Source of the DNA: Nostoc sp. 106C
Lineage (GTDB): Bacteria; Cyanobacteriota; Cyanobacteriia; Cyanobacteriales; Nostocaceae
NCBI RefSeq assembly: GCF_002154725.1
Contig: NZ_MTAW01000089.1
Span: forward strand, 1-64,000
Direction: 5' to 3'
Length of the DNA stretch: 64,000 nucleotides
Within the stretch, counting starts at the first letter, position 1. Every line of letters starts with the position of its first letter. A model generated the notes under the pieces. The model was not told the DNA's origin. It was given only the letters and a program-made list of their open reading frames with translations, and did no database searches. Made by a program: the position numbers and the translations under genes. Positions 9,188 through 17,815 of this stretch are shown in pieces.

Positions 9188-10144
9188 ATGAGTAATTATT
9201 CGGATAAGGTGCGCATAGGCTGGGAGCGACTCCAAAAAGCTGGCAACGACCCGGAATTACTGGGTTACGCTTTGGTTAGTTTTCACGGTGCTTTAGAAGA
9301 CTATTTTCGGGACTGGCTGGCGGCAAATCATTCTGTTGAGGCGGAAACGCGTTACAAAGTCTTAGACCGACAAACAGCGCACTGGCAAGAGTTAATGGAT
9401 TTGATGCAACAGTATGGCAATCTAAGCTACGAGGCGCGTAGTCGTATCATCAACGGCAACAGGCTGTGTCAGGAGGTTGCTCACGGTAATCGATTCCAAG
9501 GAACACGTGCCGATGTAGAAGACTACGGCAAATTTGTTCAAAAACTGATTGCCAATCCTTACGTAGCAGCTCCTACTTCACCAAATGGGAACGCTACCAG
9601 CTATAAGCCTACGAATGCATTACAGGTAAATAGTTTATCTGAGGCTTTGAGAAACGAAATTAATCGTAGCAACAACAATCCAGTTATTACTTCCTACTTA
9701 TTGTGTGCAGTTGGTTTTGTAGGTATAGGAGGACTGCACCGTTTATACAACGGCAAAATATTAACGGGTTTTTTATGGCTGTTTAGCGGTGGTTTATTTG
9801 GCGTAGGGCAGTTCGTAGATCTTTTCCTTATCCCTCGGATGGTAGAAGAATACGAACAACAACTCAGAGCCAAAGCAGGGGTATCTCCCTTTGGTGTGCC
9901 ACTACACCAGCCAGTAGTTGCGACCTCGACTTACCGTCCTAATGGTAACCAACTCATGGTTAAACTGATTGAAGCAGCGGAGAAGAATGGTGGCTCTCTC
10001 ACTGTTACTCAAGGTGTCAAAGCAACAGGAGTCGGCTTTGCTGAAGTGGAAAAAAGCCTCAAGGAGATGTTCAAATCAGGTTATGTAAGAATAGATAACG
10101 ACCCCATTACTGGAGCCGTCACCTACCATTTCCACGAACTTTAA
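9188..10144 (+). CDS. TM2-domain protein with helical N-terminal and winged-helix-like C-terminal regions
   Basis: 318 aa. Residues 1-125 are a soluble helical domain (GYALVSFHGALEDYFRDW), HEPN- or DUF4145-like in feel but unproven. Residues about 160-225 are a TM2 domain: two membrane helices around GGLHRLYNGKILTGFLW, the hallmark Gly/Arg/Tyr turn. The last ~65 residues (KLIEAAEKNGG to VTYHFHEL) look like a small winged helix. TM2 proteins are poorly understood; the soluble ends suggest a membrane-tethered sensor or regulator. It has no operon partner. Confidence 0.75.
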   Translation: MSNYSDKVRIGWERLQKAGNDPELLGYALVSFHGALEDYFRDWLAANHSVEAETRYKVLDRQTAHWQELMDLMQQYGNLSYEARSRIINGNRLCQEVAHGNRFQGTRADVEDYGKFVQKLIANPYVAAPTSPNGNATSYKPTNALQVNSLSEALRNEINRSNNNPVITSYLLCAVGFVGIGGLHRLYNGKILTGFLWLFSGGLFGVGQFVDLFLIPRMVEEYEQQLRAKAGVSPFGVPLHQPVVATSTYRPNGNQLMVKLIEAAEKNGGSLTVTQGVKATGVGFAEVEKSLKEMFKSGYVRIDNDPITGAVTYHFHEL

Positions 10145-10315
10145 TTGTCATTTGTCATTTGTCTAAAACTAATGACCCTTCAGGTACTCTACGAGAACCC
10201 CTGCGGGGAACATCAGTTGCTCATGGGGAAAACCCCATCGCCCTTGGCGTCTCCCCTTGGGAGAAGAACGCACTGGTTCACCAATGACGAATGACTAATG
10301 ACCAATGACTCTTGA
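10145..10315. repeat. Repeat-rich spacer
   Basis: Contains GTCATTTGTCATTTG and ATGACTAATGACCAATGACT heptamer-type runs flanking small palindromes (CCCCTGCGGGG, GGGGAAAACCCC, CCCTTGG/CCCTTGGGAG). Typical cyanobacterial spacer repeats; no gene. Confidence 0.6.
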
Positions 10316-11002
10316 CTAATTTCTACCTAGCCACTTTTGACCGTTCAAGCGCTGCACTAAACCAAATACCAACAAGTCAAGAGTAATTTTACGTTCATCA
10401 ATTAAGAAGGACTCAAGAGTGCTAGGTTTTTTACCTTCATTACAAGAAAATCCTTTTTTACCTTGAATATCTTCCTCAGGGAAATAAAGGTTAAATTGGC
10501 GCAAACCATTTTGCCAACTTCCTATAAGCTGCCACCATTCTTCAGCGGATTCAAAGCCAGTGATGGGAACCTTCTGTTTCGCAAAAGACAGCTGTAAATC
10601 TGACACCCCCTGCTGATTAATCGCCTTTTGCACGGCTGGCAAGTAATCTTGCTGTATGAACTCTACAAAGGGCTTATCTTCTAAAGCTGGGGCTTTTTCC
10701 TTTTTTGCGGCGGCTTTAGCGGCGGGTTTTTCTTCTGCATCAGCTTTAGCGGCAGGTTTTACCCCTGGTGCTTTAGCAGCAGCGGGTTTTTCTCGCTTGG
10801 GGGGTGCAGTTGTGGTTTTAGCAGCATTCGGGTTAGTTTCTGGGTTCGCTGCTTTGGGATCTGGCGCGTTGGCAGTAGGGAGGTCTGTCGCTACTGGTTC
10901 GTCGGTGCTAGGAGCGTGTTCTTCAGCGACACTGGGGGCCTGTTTGTCAACAGTGCTGGGAGCTACCTCTCCCGCTTCATTATGATTGGTTGGTTCTGCC
11001 AT
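10316..11002 (-). CDS. DUF2996-like protein with disordered Ala/Pro/Lys-rich N-terminus
   Basis: 228 aa. Residues 1-118 are low complexity, rich in Ala, Pro, Lys and Thr with repeated AAK/PAAK units, and surely disordered. Residues about 118-228 are a compact conserved-looking domain (FVEFIQQDYLPAVQKAINQQ to QRLNGQKWLGRN) with several aromatic residues. I recognise this pattern as the cyanobacterial DUF2996 family, whose function is unknown. No signal peptide or membrane helix is seen. The plus-strand frame through the same DNA is only a shadow of the Ala-rich codons. Confidence 0.65.
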   Translation of the reverse strand: MAEPTNHNEAGEVAPSTVDKQAPSVAEEHAPSTDEPVATDLPTANAPDPKAANPETNPNAAKTTTAPPKREKPAAAKAPGVKPAAKADAEEKPAAKAAAKKEKAPALEDKPFVEFIQQDYLPAVQKAINQQGVSDLQLSFAKQKVPITGFESAEEWWQLIGSWQNGLRQFNLYFPEEDIQGKKGFSCNEGKKPSTLESFLIDERKITLDLLVFGLVQRLNGQKWLGRN

Positions 11003-11261
11003 AGCTCAGGTCAATCCTTTATCTAGCTTTCAGAGCGATCGCTCACCTTAAAAGTATTAGTCACTTTTATTTTGGCATAGGAGAGCTTGGCTATAGCTAG
11101 TAAACATAATTTCCTCGCGCTACTCTAAATTCAAGTAGCGTGTGTCAGGTACACTCACCAGTGAGGTTTTTGAGTATTGCACGAATTTTTACGCCGTAAC
11201 GCATTGCCTGCGTTTTCATGAAGCGTTATGCACCCCACAGACTTAAGATTTACTTTATAAA

Positions 11262-12305
11262 TCAACTCTCAGCGATCGCACTTTTTATATCATTGACCAA
11301 TTCATCAATTCTTAATTGGGTTGTATTCCAAGAAGACATAAAACGGACTCCTCCCACACCAATAAATGTATAAAACTGCCAGCCTTTTGCTTTTAAAATT
11401 TGAATGGCATGTTCAGGTAGTTTGGCAAAAACAGCGTTTGCTTCTCTAGGAAACATCATTTCAACGCCATCTATGCTCAATAATTTATTCTCCAGATATT
11501 CAGCACATTGATTTGCATGTCGCGCATTTTTCAGCCACGCGCCAGTTTCTAATAAACCCAACCAAGGAGCAGAAATAAATCGCATTTTTGAAGCTAATTG
11601 CCCTGCTTGTTTGCAGCGATAGTCAAAATCTTCGGCTAAACCTTTGTTAAAGAAAATTATAGCTTCACCTAATGCCATTCCATTTTTCGTACCACAAAAA
11701 CATAGCACATCTACACCGCTCTTCCAAGAAATTTCCGCAGGGCTTTTATTCATGGCGGCGACTGCATTCGCAAAGCGAGCACCATCCATATGAATTTTTA
11801 AGTTATGCTTGCTAGCAATTTCTTTAATACTTAAAAGTTCGTCAATCGAATACAAAGTTCCTACTTCAGTAGATTGGGTAATGCTAATAACTTTTGGTTT
11901 GGGATAATGAATATCAGTGCGTTTAGTGACTAGTGATTCTATAGCTTCTGCTGTTAACTTGCCATTTTCGCCTTGAGCTAGTAGTAATTTAGAACCATTA
12001 GAAGCAAACTCCGGTGCGCCACATTCATCCGTTTCAATGTGAGATGTTTCATGGCAAATTACGCTGTGATATGACTGACAAAGTGCAGCTAAAGATAGCG
12101 AATTTGCTGCTGTACCATTAAAGGCAAAAAATACTTCGCAATCAATTTCAAAGAGTTCACGAAAATAATCGGTTGCTTTTTGCGTCCATTCATCATTACC
12201 ATAAGCAGGAGCACTACCTTGATTAGCTTTAAGCATGTATTCTAGTGCTTCAGGACAAATCCCAGAGTTATTATCGCTAGCAAATTGTTCTAATTGATTA
12301 TTCAT
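11262..12305 (-). CDS. ltaE: Low-specificity L-threonine aldolase
   Basis: 347 aa PLP enzyme of the beta-eliminating lyase family. It splits L-threonine or allo-threonine to glycine and acetaldehyde. Visible features: the N-terminal FASDNNSGICPEALEYML substrate region, HMDGARFANA with the PLP-binding Asp and Arg, and CFCGTKNGMALGEA holding the PLP lysine (GTKNG). Length is normal. No partners are nearby; role in glycine supply or threonine breakdown is inferred. Confidence 0.9.
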   Translation of the reverse strand: MNNQLEQFASDNNSGICPEALEYMLKANQGSAPAYGNDEWTQKATDYFRELFEIDCEVFFAFNGTAANSLSLAALCQSYHSVICHETSHIETDECGAPEFASNGSKLLLAQGENGKLTAEAIESLVTKRTDIHYPKPKVISITQSTEVGTLYSIDELLSIKEIASKHNLKIHMDGARFANAVAAMNKSPAEISWKSGVDVLCFCGTKNGMALGEAIIFFNKGLAEDFDYRCKQAGQLASKMRFISAPWLGLLETGAWLKNARHANQCAEYLENKLLSIDGVEMMFPREANAVFAKLPEHAIQILKAKGWQFYTFIGVGGVRFMSSWNTTQLRIDELVNDIKSAIAES

Positions 12306-12448
12306 AAATTTTGTTCTAAATTTAATCTATTCGCTAGATCCGCTGCTAGCGTTTTTAAATTAGTAAAAATTGATTGGCTACTTAAGCTACAATCTCATTC
12401 CAAACTCTAGTCTTGGCAAATTTTCACAACATTGTGCTTCTTCACAGT

Positions 12449-13633
12449 TTACTCACTCAATTCTGCAAACAACTCTGCTAACACAACATTAGAGAATAAA
12501 AACCCTTGGGGATCGCTCAAACGCAACCTTTCCTCAACAACTTTTACCCAACCTTTCACCAAATACGGCTGTAAAAACTTGTAAATTTCCTCTACCTTCT
12601 TCTCTCCAAACTCCGCCGCCAACTTCGCTAAACTCACACCTTCAGCCAAACGCAATCCTAACATTAAGGTTTCTAACAAAACCTCATTTGAAGGTGTTAC
12701 TTCACAATCAATTACAGCCCCAGCTTTTACCCATTGGTAATACTCCTTAGTCTTACGCGGACGAGTGAACCGCTTCTCCTCAACATAACTAGCCGCACCC
12801 ATACCAAAACCATAATAAGGACGATTTTCCCAATAAACCCGATTGTGCTGACATTGATGACTAGGCTGGGCATAATTAGAAATTTCATAATGCTCATAAC
12901 CTGCACTAGTCAAAACTTGCTGTGCCATTTGGTACATTTTGACTGTGGTTTCATCTGTGGGCAAAGGGAGATCGCCTGGTTTGTAATAACGACCAAAAGC
13001 TGTACCTGGCTCAATGGTAAGGTCATAGATAGAGATGTGCGTTGGAGATATCCCTACAGCTTTTGCTAGTGAATCCTGCCAACAATCCAAAGACTGATGT
13101 GGTAAACCAGAAATCAAGTCTAAACTAAATTCGGGAATCTCGACTTTGCGGACTAATTCCACTGCTGCAAAAATATCTGCAATTGAGTGCGATCGCCCAG
13201 CAACTTTTAGTAAGTCTTCTTGAAAAGCTTGTACACCCAGACTTACGCGATTCACCCCTAAATTACGGTAACCTGCTATATGTGCTAAATCGAACGTGCC
13301 AGGGTCCATTTCCATTGAAATCTCTGCCCCTGGTAAAATACCAAAACGCCTTTCTAGCGCTTCTAGTATTTGCTGTAACTGGTCTATTGAGAGTAACGAA
13401 GGAGTACCACCACCAAAGAAAATAGTCTTTAAGGGTTGACCAAATGTCGGTGTAATGCTGATTTCTTGAGATAGTAGTTCCACATATTGAGAGATAGTAC
13501 CAGATGTTTCACCACGCAAGCGATCGCCCACAACAGATATGGGAAAATCACAATAAAAGCACCTACGCCTGCAAAATGGAATATGCACATAAGCAGAATT
13601 AGGAATGCTATAAAAATTAACTTTTTGATCCAT
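12449..13633 (-). CDS. hemW: Radical SAM heme chaperone HemW (oxygen-independent CPO-like)
   Basis: 394 aa. The radical-SAM CxxxCxxC cluster is at Cys21, Cys25 and Cys28 (HIPFCRRRCFYCDF). GGGTPSLL follows, the SAM-contacting glycine motif. A C-terminal HemN-C-like domain (EVLLETLMLGLRLAEGVSL) ends the protein. It lacks the longer N-terminus of true HemN coproporphyrinogen dehydrogenases, so it fits HemW, which delivers heme to respiratory enzymes. Often misannotated as HemN. The sequence cannot show which role dominates. Confidence 0.88.
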   Translation of the reverse strand: MDQKVNFYSIPNSAYVHIPFCRRRCFYCDFPISVVGDRLRGETSGTISQYVELLSQEISITPTFGQPLKTIFFGGGTPSLLSIDQLQQILEALERRFGILPGAEISMEMDPGTFDLAHIAGYRNLGVNRVSLGVQAFQEDLLKVAGRSHSIADIFAAVELVRKVEIPEFSLDLISGLPHQSLDCWQDSLAKAVGISPTHISIYDLTIEPGTAFGRYYKPGDLPLPTDETTVKMYQMAQQVLTSAGYEHYEISNYAQPSHQCQHNRVYWENRPYYGFGMGAASYVEEKRFTRPRKTKEYYQWVKAGAVIDCEVTPSNEVLLETLMLGLRLAEGVSLAKLAAEFGEKKVEEIYKFLQPYLVKGWVKVVEERLRLSDPQGFLFSNVVLAELFAELSE

Positions 13634-13885
13634 TGTGAGAAAGAATAAAATTAATCATACTGAGAATTACAAACGATAAAAATTAGTAGTTTATTTACAG
13701 GTTTTATCGTTTTACAACAAAACGATGAAGAATATTAAGTTAAAACTATTTCGTTATAATATTTGCAGATATTGCCTGCTTAAACCCCTAGAGTTAAGTA
13801 AACATTTATCAATCTGTTTTGCCGATGAAATAAAAAATACTTACACTCTCTCGGTTAATACCAGTTGCAGGAAAACAACAAAACC

Positions 13886-14962
13886 ATGCTGGATGCAATT
13901 ATTATTCTCTCATTTATCCTAGCAGCAGCGGGAATAGGGTTCTATAGCATTGAACTACTACCCAATGGCTCGCTAGACCGGGTGACAAACTTAGAAGCTT
14001 TACGCTTCGTTGTTGCCGTCTTTAGCGCTATTATTGGCGGTGCAGTTGGGCTGAGTTTCCAAACGACATATCGTCGCTTAGAAGCACAAGTCCGAGAAAT
14101 GCCTCTGGAAATGATCTTAACGCGGGCGATCGGTTTAGTGATTGGACTATTGCTAGCTAACTTGATGCTAGCCCCGCTATTTTTGCTACCTATTCCACCT
14201 GATTTTAGTTTTATTAAGCCATTAGTGGCAGTTGTCGGCAGTATTATACTGGCTGTCACTGGCATGAATTTGGCTGATACCCACGGGCGAGGTTTATTGC
14301 GATTCATTAATCCCAACACCGTAGAAACGATGGTAGCGGAAGGGACACTCAAACCTGCCAATACTAAAGTTTTAGATACTAGCTGTATTATTGATGGTCG
14401 CATTGAAACCCTTTTAGAAACCGGCTTTCTAGAAGGGCAAATTATCGTACCGCAATTTGTCTTGCAAGAATTGCAACAAGTAGCTGATGCTAGTAAAGAC
14501 CAAAAGCGGGTGCGAGGAAGGCGAGGACTAGAGATTCTCAACCGCATCAAAGAAGCTTATCCCGATCGCATTCTTATTAACCCAGCAGACTACGAAGATA
14601 TTCCCACCGTAGATGCGAAGTTAGTGCGATTCGCTCAAGAAATCAACGGTACGCTACTAACTAACGACTACAATCTATCGAAAGTTGCTAGCGTGCAGAA
14701 AGTACCAGTATTGAATGTGAATGATTTAGTTAACGCTGTGCGTCCCACCTATTTACCAGGTGATAACCTTGATTTGAAGATTCTCAAGGAAGGCAAAGAA
14801 CCCAGCCAGGGAATTGGCTACTTAGACGATGGCACAATGGTTGTCGTAGAGGAAGGTAGTAGTTATGTAGGTGGTGAACTGCGAGTTGTAGTCACCAGTG
14901 CTTTGCAAACTACAGCAGGACGCATGATTTTTGCTAAACCACAGGCTTCAGCATTGGCATAA
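13886..14962 (+). CDS. PIN/TRAM-domain membrane protein (YacL-like)
   Basis: 358 aa from ATG at 13886; an upstream in-frame TTG at 13865 is less likely. Four hydrophobic segments fill residues 1-120. A PIN nuclease domain follows (about 155-275) with acidic residues in VLDTSCIIDGRI, Glu in LQELQQVAD and LLTNDYNL. The C-terminus (about 290-350) is a TRAM-like RNA-binding barrel (GKEPSQGIGYLDDGTMVVVE). The order TM-PIN-TRAM matches the YacL/PilT-domain family, proposed membrane-bound RNases. It is divergent from hemW. Confidence 0.85.
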   Translation: MLDAIIILSFILAAAGIGFYSIELLPNGSLDRVTNLEALRFVVAVFSAIIGGAVGLSFQTTYRRLEAQVREMPLEMILTRAIGLVIGLLLANLMLAPLFLLPIPPDFSFIKPLVAVVGSIILAVTGMNLADTHGRGLLRFINPNTVETMVAEGTLKPANTKVLDTSCIIDGRIETLLETGFLEGQIIVPQFVLQELQQVADASKDQKRVRGRRGLEILNRIKEAYPDRILINPADYEDIPTVDAKLVRFAQEINGTLLTNDYNLSKVASVQKVPVLNVNDLVNAVRPTYLPGDNLDLKILKEGKEPSQGIGYLDDGTMVVVEEGSSYVGGELRVVVTSALQTTAGRMIFAKPQASALA

Positions 14963-15067
14963 GACAACAGAATGTTTAATTCATGTGAATTTAGCGATCG
15001 GTGCAGGTTAACTGCACCGATTGTTTATTATATTCATGAGACTAACTTAATCAAGAAATAATGAACA

Positions 15068-15862
15068 TTATTGGTTATCGTCGCTTCCTAATTCCGCCTG
15101 TAAATTTTCTAACCGATCCGTTGATAAGCCTGTAACATTTGCTATTTGTTCTAATGGCATACCAGTATTAATTAGATTTCTGGCCACTTCAAGTAAAGCC
15201 TCAGCTTTACCTTCGGCTTTGCCTTCCGCCTTACCCTCTTCTAAAATATCTTGATAAATCACTGATTCACGCATAATATCTGACCTCAAAACTCGTTTGA
15301 TGACCTCTTTATCTAATACTAAACCAGCTAAAACTGCTGTAGCAGCAGCGATATTAGTTTGAGCTTTTAATTCCGTTATGGTGTTAATTTGCTGTGCGAC
15401 ATCATTAAGAACCACTTCTGGATCAATTGTACTACTTAATGCAGCAAAAGGTAAAAGTCCGGGCGTTCTTATAAATACTTCAGTCGGTTGTTCCCAAAGT
15501 CTGATAACTGTAAATTCATGGTGCGTCTTAGGAATTGAAAATGTATTTTGTTGCACCAAATCTGAATTCGTCTGTTTCAGGTAAATTACGACTTGATGCA
15601 TTGCTTTTTTTGGGAAGCGACGATAAACGCGAACTCGATAATCTAGCATCCGAAAAGGAATTTCAGCATCGGCTTGTGTTTGAAATTTTAGATGCAATAC
15701 ATTTTGTGCTGACTGTAGCAAAATTAGAGCATCGGCACGAATGGGTTCAAGAGATAATTCTTGAGGGCTAAGTTCAGTTAAAGTGATAGGTTCTCCTAAC
15801 AACCAGGTGGCGAAGTCGGAGGAGAAGTTTTCAGCGAGGAATTTGCAAATGTTGTCAAACAT
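15068..15862 (-). CDS. Rpn-family (PD-(D/E)xK) recombination-promoting nuclease/putative transposase
   Basis: 264 aa. The N-terminal DNICKFLAENFSSDFATWLLG, then LHLKFQTQADAEIPFRMLDYRVR, are the marks of the Rpn/DUF4351-like nuclease family abundant in cyanobacteria. The middle has LIRLWEQP-type motifs (FTVIRLWEQPTEVF). Near the end an EGKAEGKAEGKAEALLE repeat leads to a short DUF4351-like C-terminus. These proteins are linked to recA-independent recombination. The EGKAEGKAE stretch is a small in-gene tandem repeat (15216-15245). Confidence 0.85.
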   Translation of the reverse strand: MFDNICKFLAENFSSDFATWLLGEPITLTELSPQELSLEPIRADALILLQSAQNVLHLKFQTQADAEIPFRMLDYRVRVYRRFPKKAMHQVVIYLKQTNSDLVQQNTFSIPKTHHEFTVIRLWEQPTEVFIRTPGLLPFAALSSTIDPEVVLNDVAQQINTITELKAQTNIAAATAVLAGLVLDKEVIKRVLRSDIMRESVIYQDILEEGKAEGKAEGKAEALLEVARNLINTGMPLEQIANVTGLSTDRLENLQAELGSDDNQ

Positions 15863-15911
15863 CTTGCAATTTTACCAAGTAGTGTATCAATGCTGTATTT
15901 GGATAAGTAAA

Positions 15912-16088
15912 ATGCGAGTTAAATTGTGCGATCGCTGTAGTCAATCTGCACCAATTTTGTACAGGGTGAAATATGAACAAGGCGGACAATGGATATTTGT
16001 TTGCCCTGACTGTTGGTCTTCAGTAAGTGACAACAACCCATTTTATGTTTACGGAGGAACGTGGAAAGCTCAGAAAAATAAAAAGTAA
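15912..16088 (+). CDS. Small zinc-ribbon-like protein
   Basis: 58 aa from ATG at 15912. Two Cys pairs, CDRC (6-9) and CPDC (31-34), are spaced like a zinc ribbon; aromatic residues surround the second pair. A longer in-frame start at 15783 would overlap the divergent Rpn gene and is unlikely. Function unknown; such small conserved zinc-ribbon proteins are frequent in cyanobacteria. Confidence 0.6.
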   Translation: MRVKLCDRCSQSAPILYRVKYEQGGQWIFVCPDCWSSVSDNNPFYVYGGTWKAQKNKK

Positions 16089-16100
16089 GAAAAAGATATT

Positions 16101-16487
16101 TTAATGTTCATAAATCTCTAATGGCAAGCCATCAGGGTCTTTAAAGAAAGTAAATTTCTTGCCTGTGATTTCATCAATTCTAATATCTTCTACTTCTATA
16201 CCTTGCGATTGTAATTCAATAACGGTTTGCTCAATATTATCAACTGCAAACGCCAGATGCCTTAAACCGCAAGCTTCTGGATTACTAGGTCTTTGGGGAG
16301 GGTTGGGAAAAGAAAATAGCTCAATTTGGGTGTTTTCGCCAACTTGTAAATCTAATTTATAAGAATTTCTGCGATCGCGAAAAGTTTCTTGGATAATTGG
16401 AAAGCCCAAAACCTCTACATAAAATTTTTTTGAGCGTTCGTAGTCAGAACAAATGATAGCTATGTGATGAATGTTATTGATTTTCAT
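16101..16487 (-). CDS. VOC-family (glyoxalase-like) protein
   Basis: 128 aa, the size of single-module VOC enzymes. HHIAIICSDYERSKKFYVEVLG holds the first metal-binding His, and LRHLAFAVDNIEQTV a second His; the C-terminal FKDPDGLPLEIYEH holds the acidic ligand. This resembles the YaeR/GloA2-type subgroup rather than classical GloA. The substrate is not predictable. It ends 13 bases from the convergent zinc-ribbon gene. Confidence 0.88.
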   Translation of the reverse strand: MKINNIHHIAIICSDYERSKKFYVEVLGFPIIQETFRDRRNSYKLDLQVGENTQIELFSFPNPPQRPSNPEACGLRHLAFAVDNIEQTVIELQSQGIEVEDIRIDEITGKKFTFFKDPDGLPLEIYEH

Positions 16488-16534
16488 AAATTACGAATTA
16501 CGAGGGCAGGCGATCGCCCACCCTACCCTATAAA

Positions 16535-17815
16535 TTATTCTTGTAAAATCGTCTTTGATACAATCCTAGTCTTCTTGCGGTCGGCTTCCGACAGTTCTTC
16601 ACCAGCTTGTAGACGGGTGGCAGAAGTTTGTAAGACTGTGGCTGCACCTTTATCTCCTATTTGTAGGGCTGTTTTAGCGGCTGTTTGCAGCATGGTTGCT
16701 GCACCGATGAGATCGCCTTGTTGTAATTTCGCTTCTGCTAACTGAGTTTGGCGATACTTGGCTAATGCTAAAATTGACTGCTGTACTTGGGGATTAGGAT
16801 TTGGCTGGTAAACGCGAACCACATCTGCATACACAGGTGCGATCGCAGAAAGTAAGTTTTGTTGATCTACAGCCGGATCGTCGTAGCGGATTTGAATATG
16901 CCCAATCTCTTGTCTACCTTCTGGTAAATTGCCTAGATAAATATTGGCTAAAACTACCCGTTCGACATCTTGCATCAAGTCTCCCAAGCGCACAATAAAG
17001 CGCCCATCAGCTTCTTGTTGCACGGGTAACTCAATGGTATCTGGGGCTACTTGGGCAATCGGTTTGAGTTCTGCTAGCCGGACATTTGGCATCAAGGACA
17101 ATAACAAGTAGGCATTAGTTAGCCCAACAGACTGAATGCGTCTAAATAAACGGCTAAATTCATCTACTGCTTGTTCAGGATGCTCAATATAAGCTAGAGT
17201 TCCACCACCAGCATCGGCAATTTTTTCTAGTAGATCCTGGTTCCAGCTACTCCCAAACCCCAAGGTATTGAGAGTTAAGTTGAATTTAGTAGCCTTATGG
17301 GCAAGTTCCAGACAGCGTTTGTTATCATCCGGGCCTAACTCCCACTTCCAAATCCGCAAGCTGCTTTCGCCATGTCCATCTGTCAGCAAAAACGCCTGGG
17401 AAACAGATCCTCTTGTACCTTTCATCAGTTCTGTAATTCCCAGCGCCAAACCTTCAGCAATTACCGTACCACCGCTAGCGTTAAGTTTATTTTTAATTTG
17501 TGATTTAATGCTTCCCAAGTCTTGAACTACTTGGTTGGGGACAATAACTTCAGCAGAACCAGCAAAAGCCACAACCGAAATGCGATCGCCTGGTTTTAGT
17601 TGATCGAGTAATCCCTCTACTGCTTGAATTACGGTGTTGATTGGTTGGCCATGCATGGAACCACTCTTATCGAGAATCAAGCATAAGTTGAGGGGCAAAT
17701 TGCTATCAAATTCGCCAGCGATTGCAGAAATCGAAATTCCGATTTGACGCTGACTATTCGCTTGCCCTACATCAACATTACTATCATTCAGCACCGACAG
17801 TAATTTAACTTTCAT
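16535..17815 (-). CDS. VWA-domain protein, downstream paralogue
   Basis: 426 aa. A von Willebrand A domain (about 40-220) has an intact MIDAS: DKSGSM, a Thr in the GGTVIAEGL turn and an Asp in LLTDGHGE. A beta-rich middle region follows (about 225-345). A helical C-terminus with QTQLAEAKLQQGDLIGAATM looks TPR-like. No signal peptide, so cytoplasmic. It overlaps the next VWA gene by four bases, is transcribed after it, and is a clear tandem duplicate. Partner and role are unknown; VWA/TPR proteins often act in assembly complexes. Confidence 0.88.
   Translation of the reverse strand: MKVKLLSVLNDSNVDVGQANSQRQIGISISAIAGEFDSNLPLNLCLILDKSGSMHGQPINTVIQAVEGLLDQLKPGDRISVVAFAGSAEVIVPNQVVQDLGSIKSQIKNKLNASGGTVIAEGLALGITELMKGTRGSVSQAFLLTDGHGESSLRIWKWELGPDDNKRCLELAHKATKFNLTLNTLGFGSSWNQDLLEKIADAGGGTLAYIEHPEQAVDEFSRLFRRIQSVGLTNAYLLLSLMPNVRLAELKPIAQVAPDTIELPVQQEADGRFIVRLGDLMQDVERVVLANIYLGNLPEGRQEIGHIQIRYDDPAVDQQNLLSAIAPVYADVVRVYQPNPNPQVQQSILALAKYRQTQLAEAKLQQGDLIGAATMLQTAAKTALQIGDKGAATVLQTSATRLQAGEELSEADRKKTRIVSKTILQE

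Noticed and set aside
10656-10985. Plus-strand 109-codon Ala/Gly-rich frame
   Set aside because: It is the mirror of the Ala/Lys/Pro-rich N-terminus of the DUF2996-like gene.
13725-13922. Plus-strand 65-codon frame before the PIN/TRAM gene
   Set aside because: It overlaps the start of the clear PIN/TRAM gene and has no supporting features.
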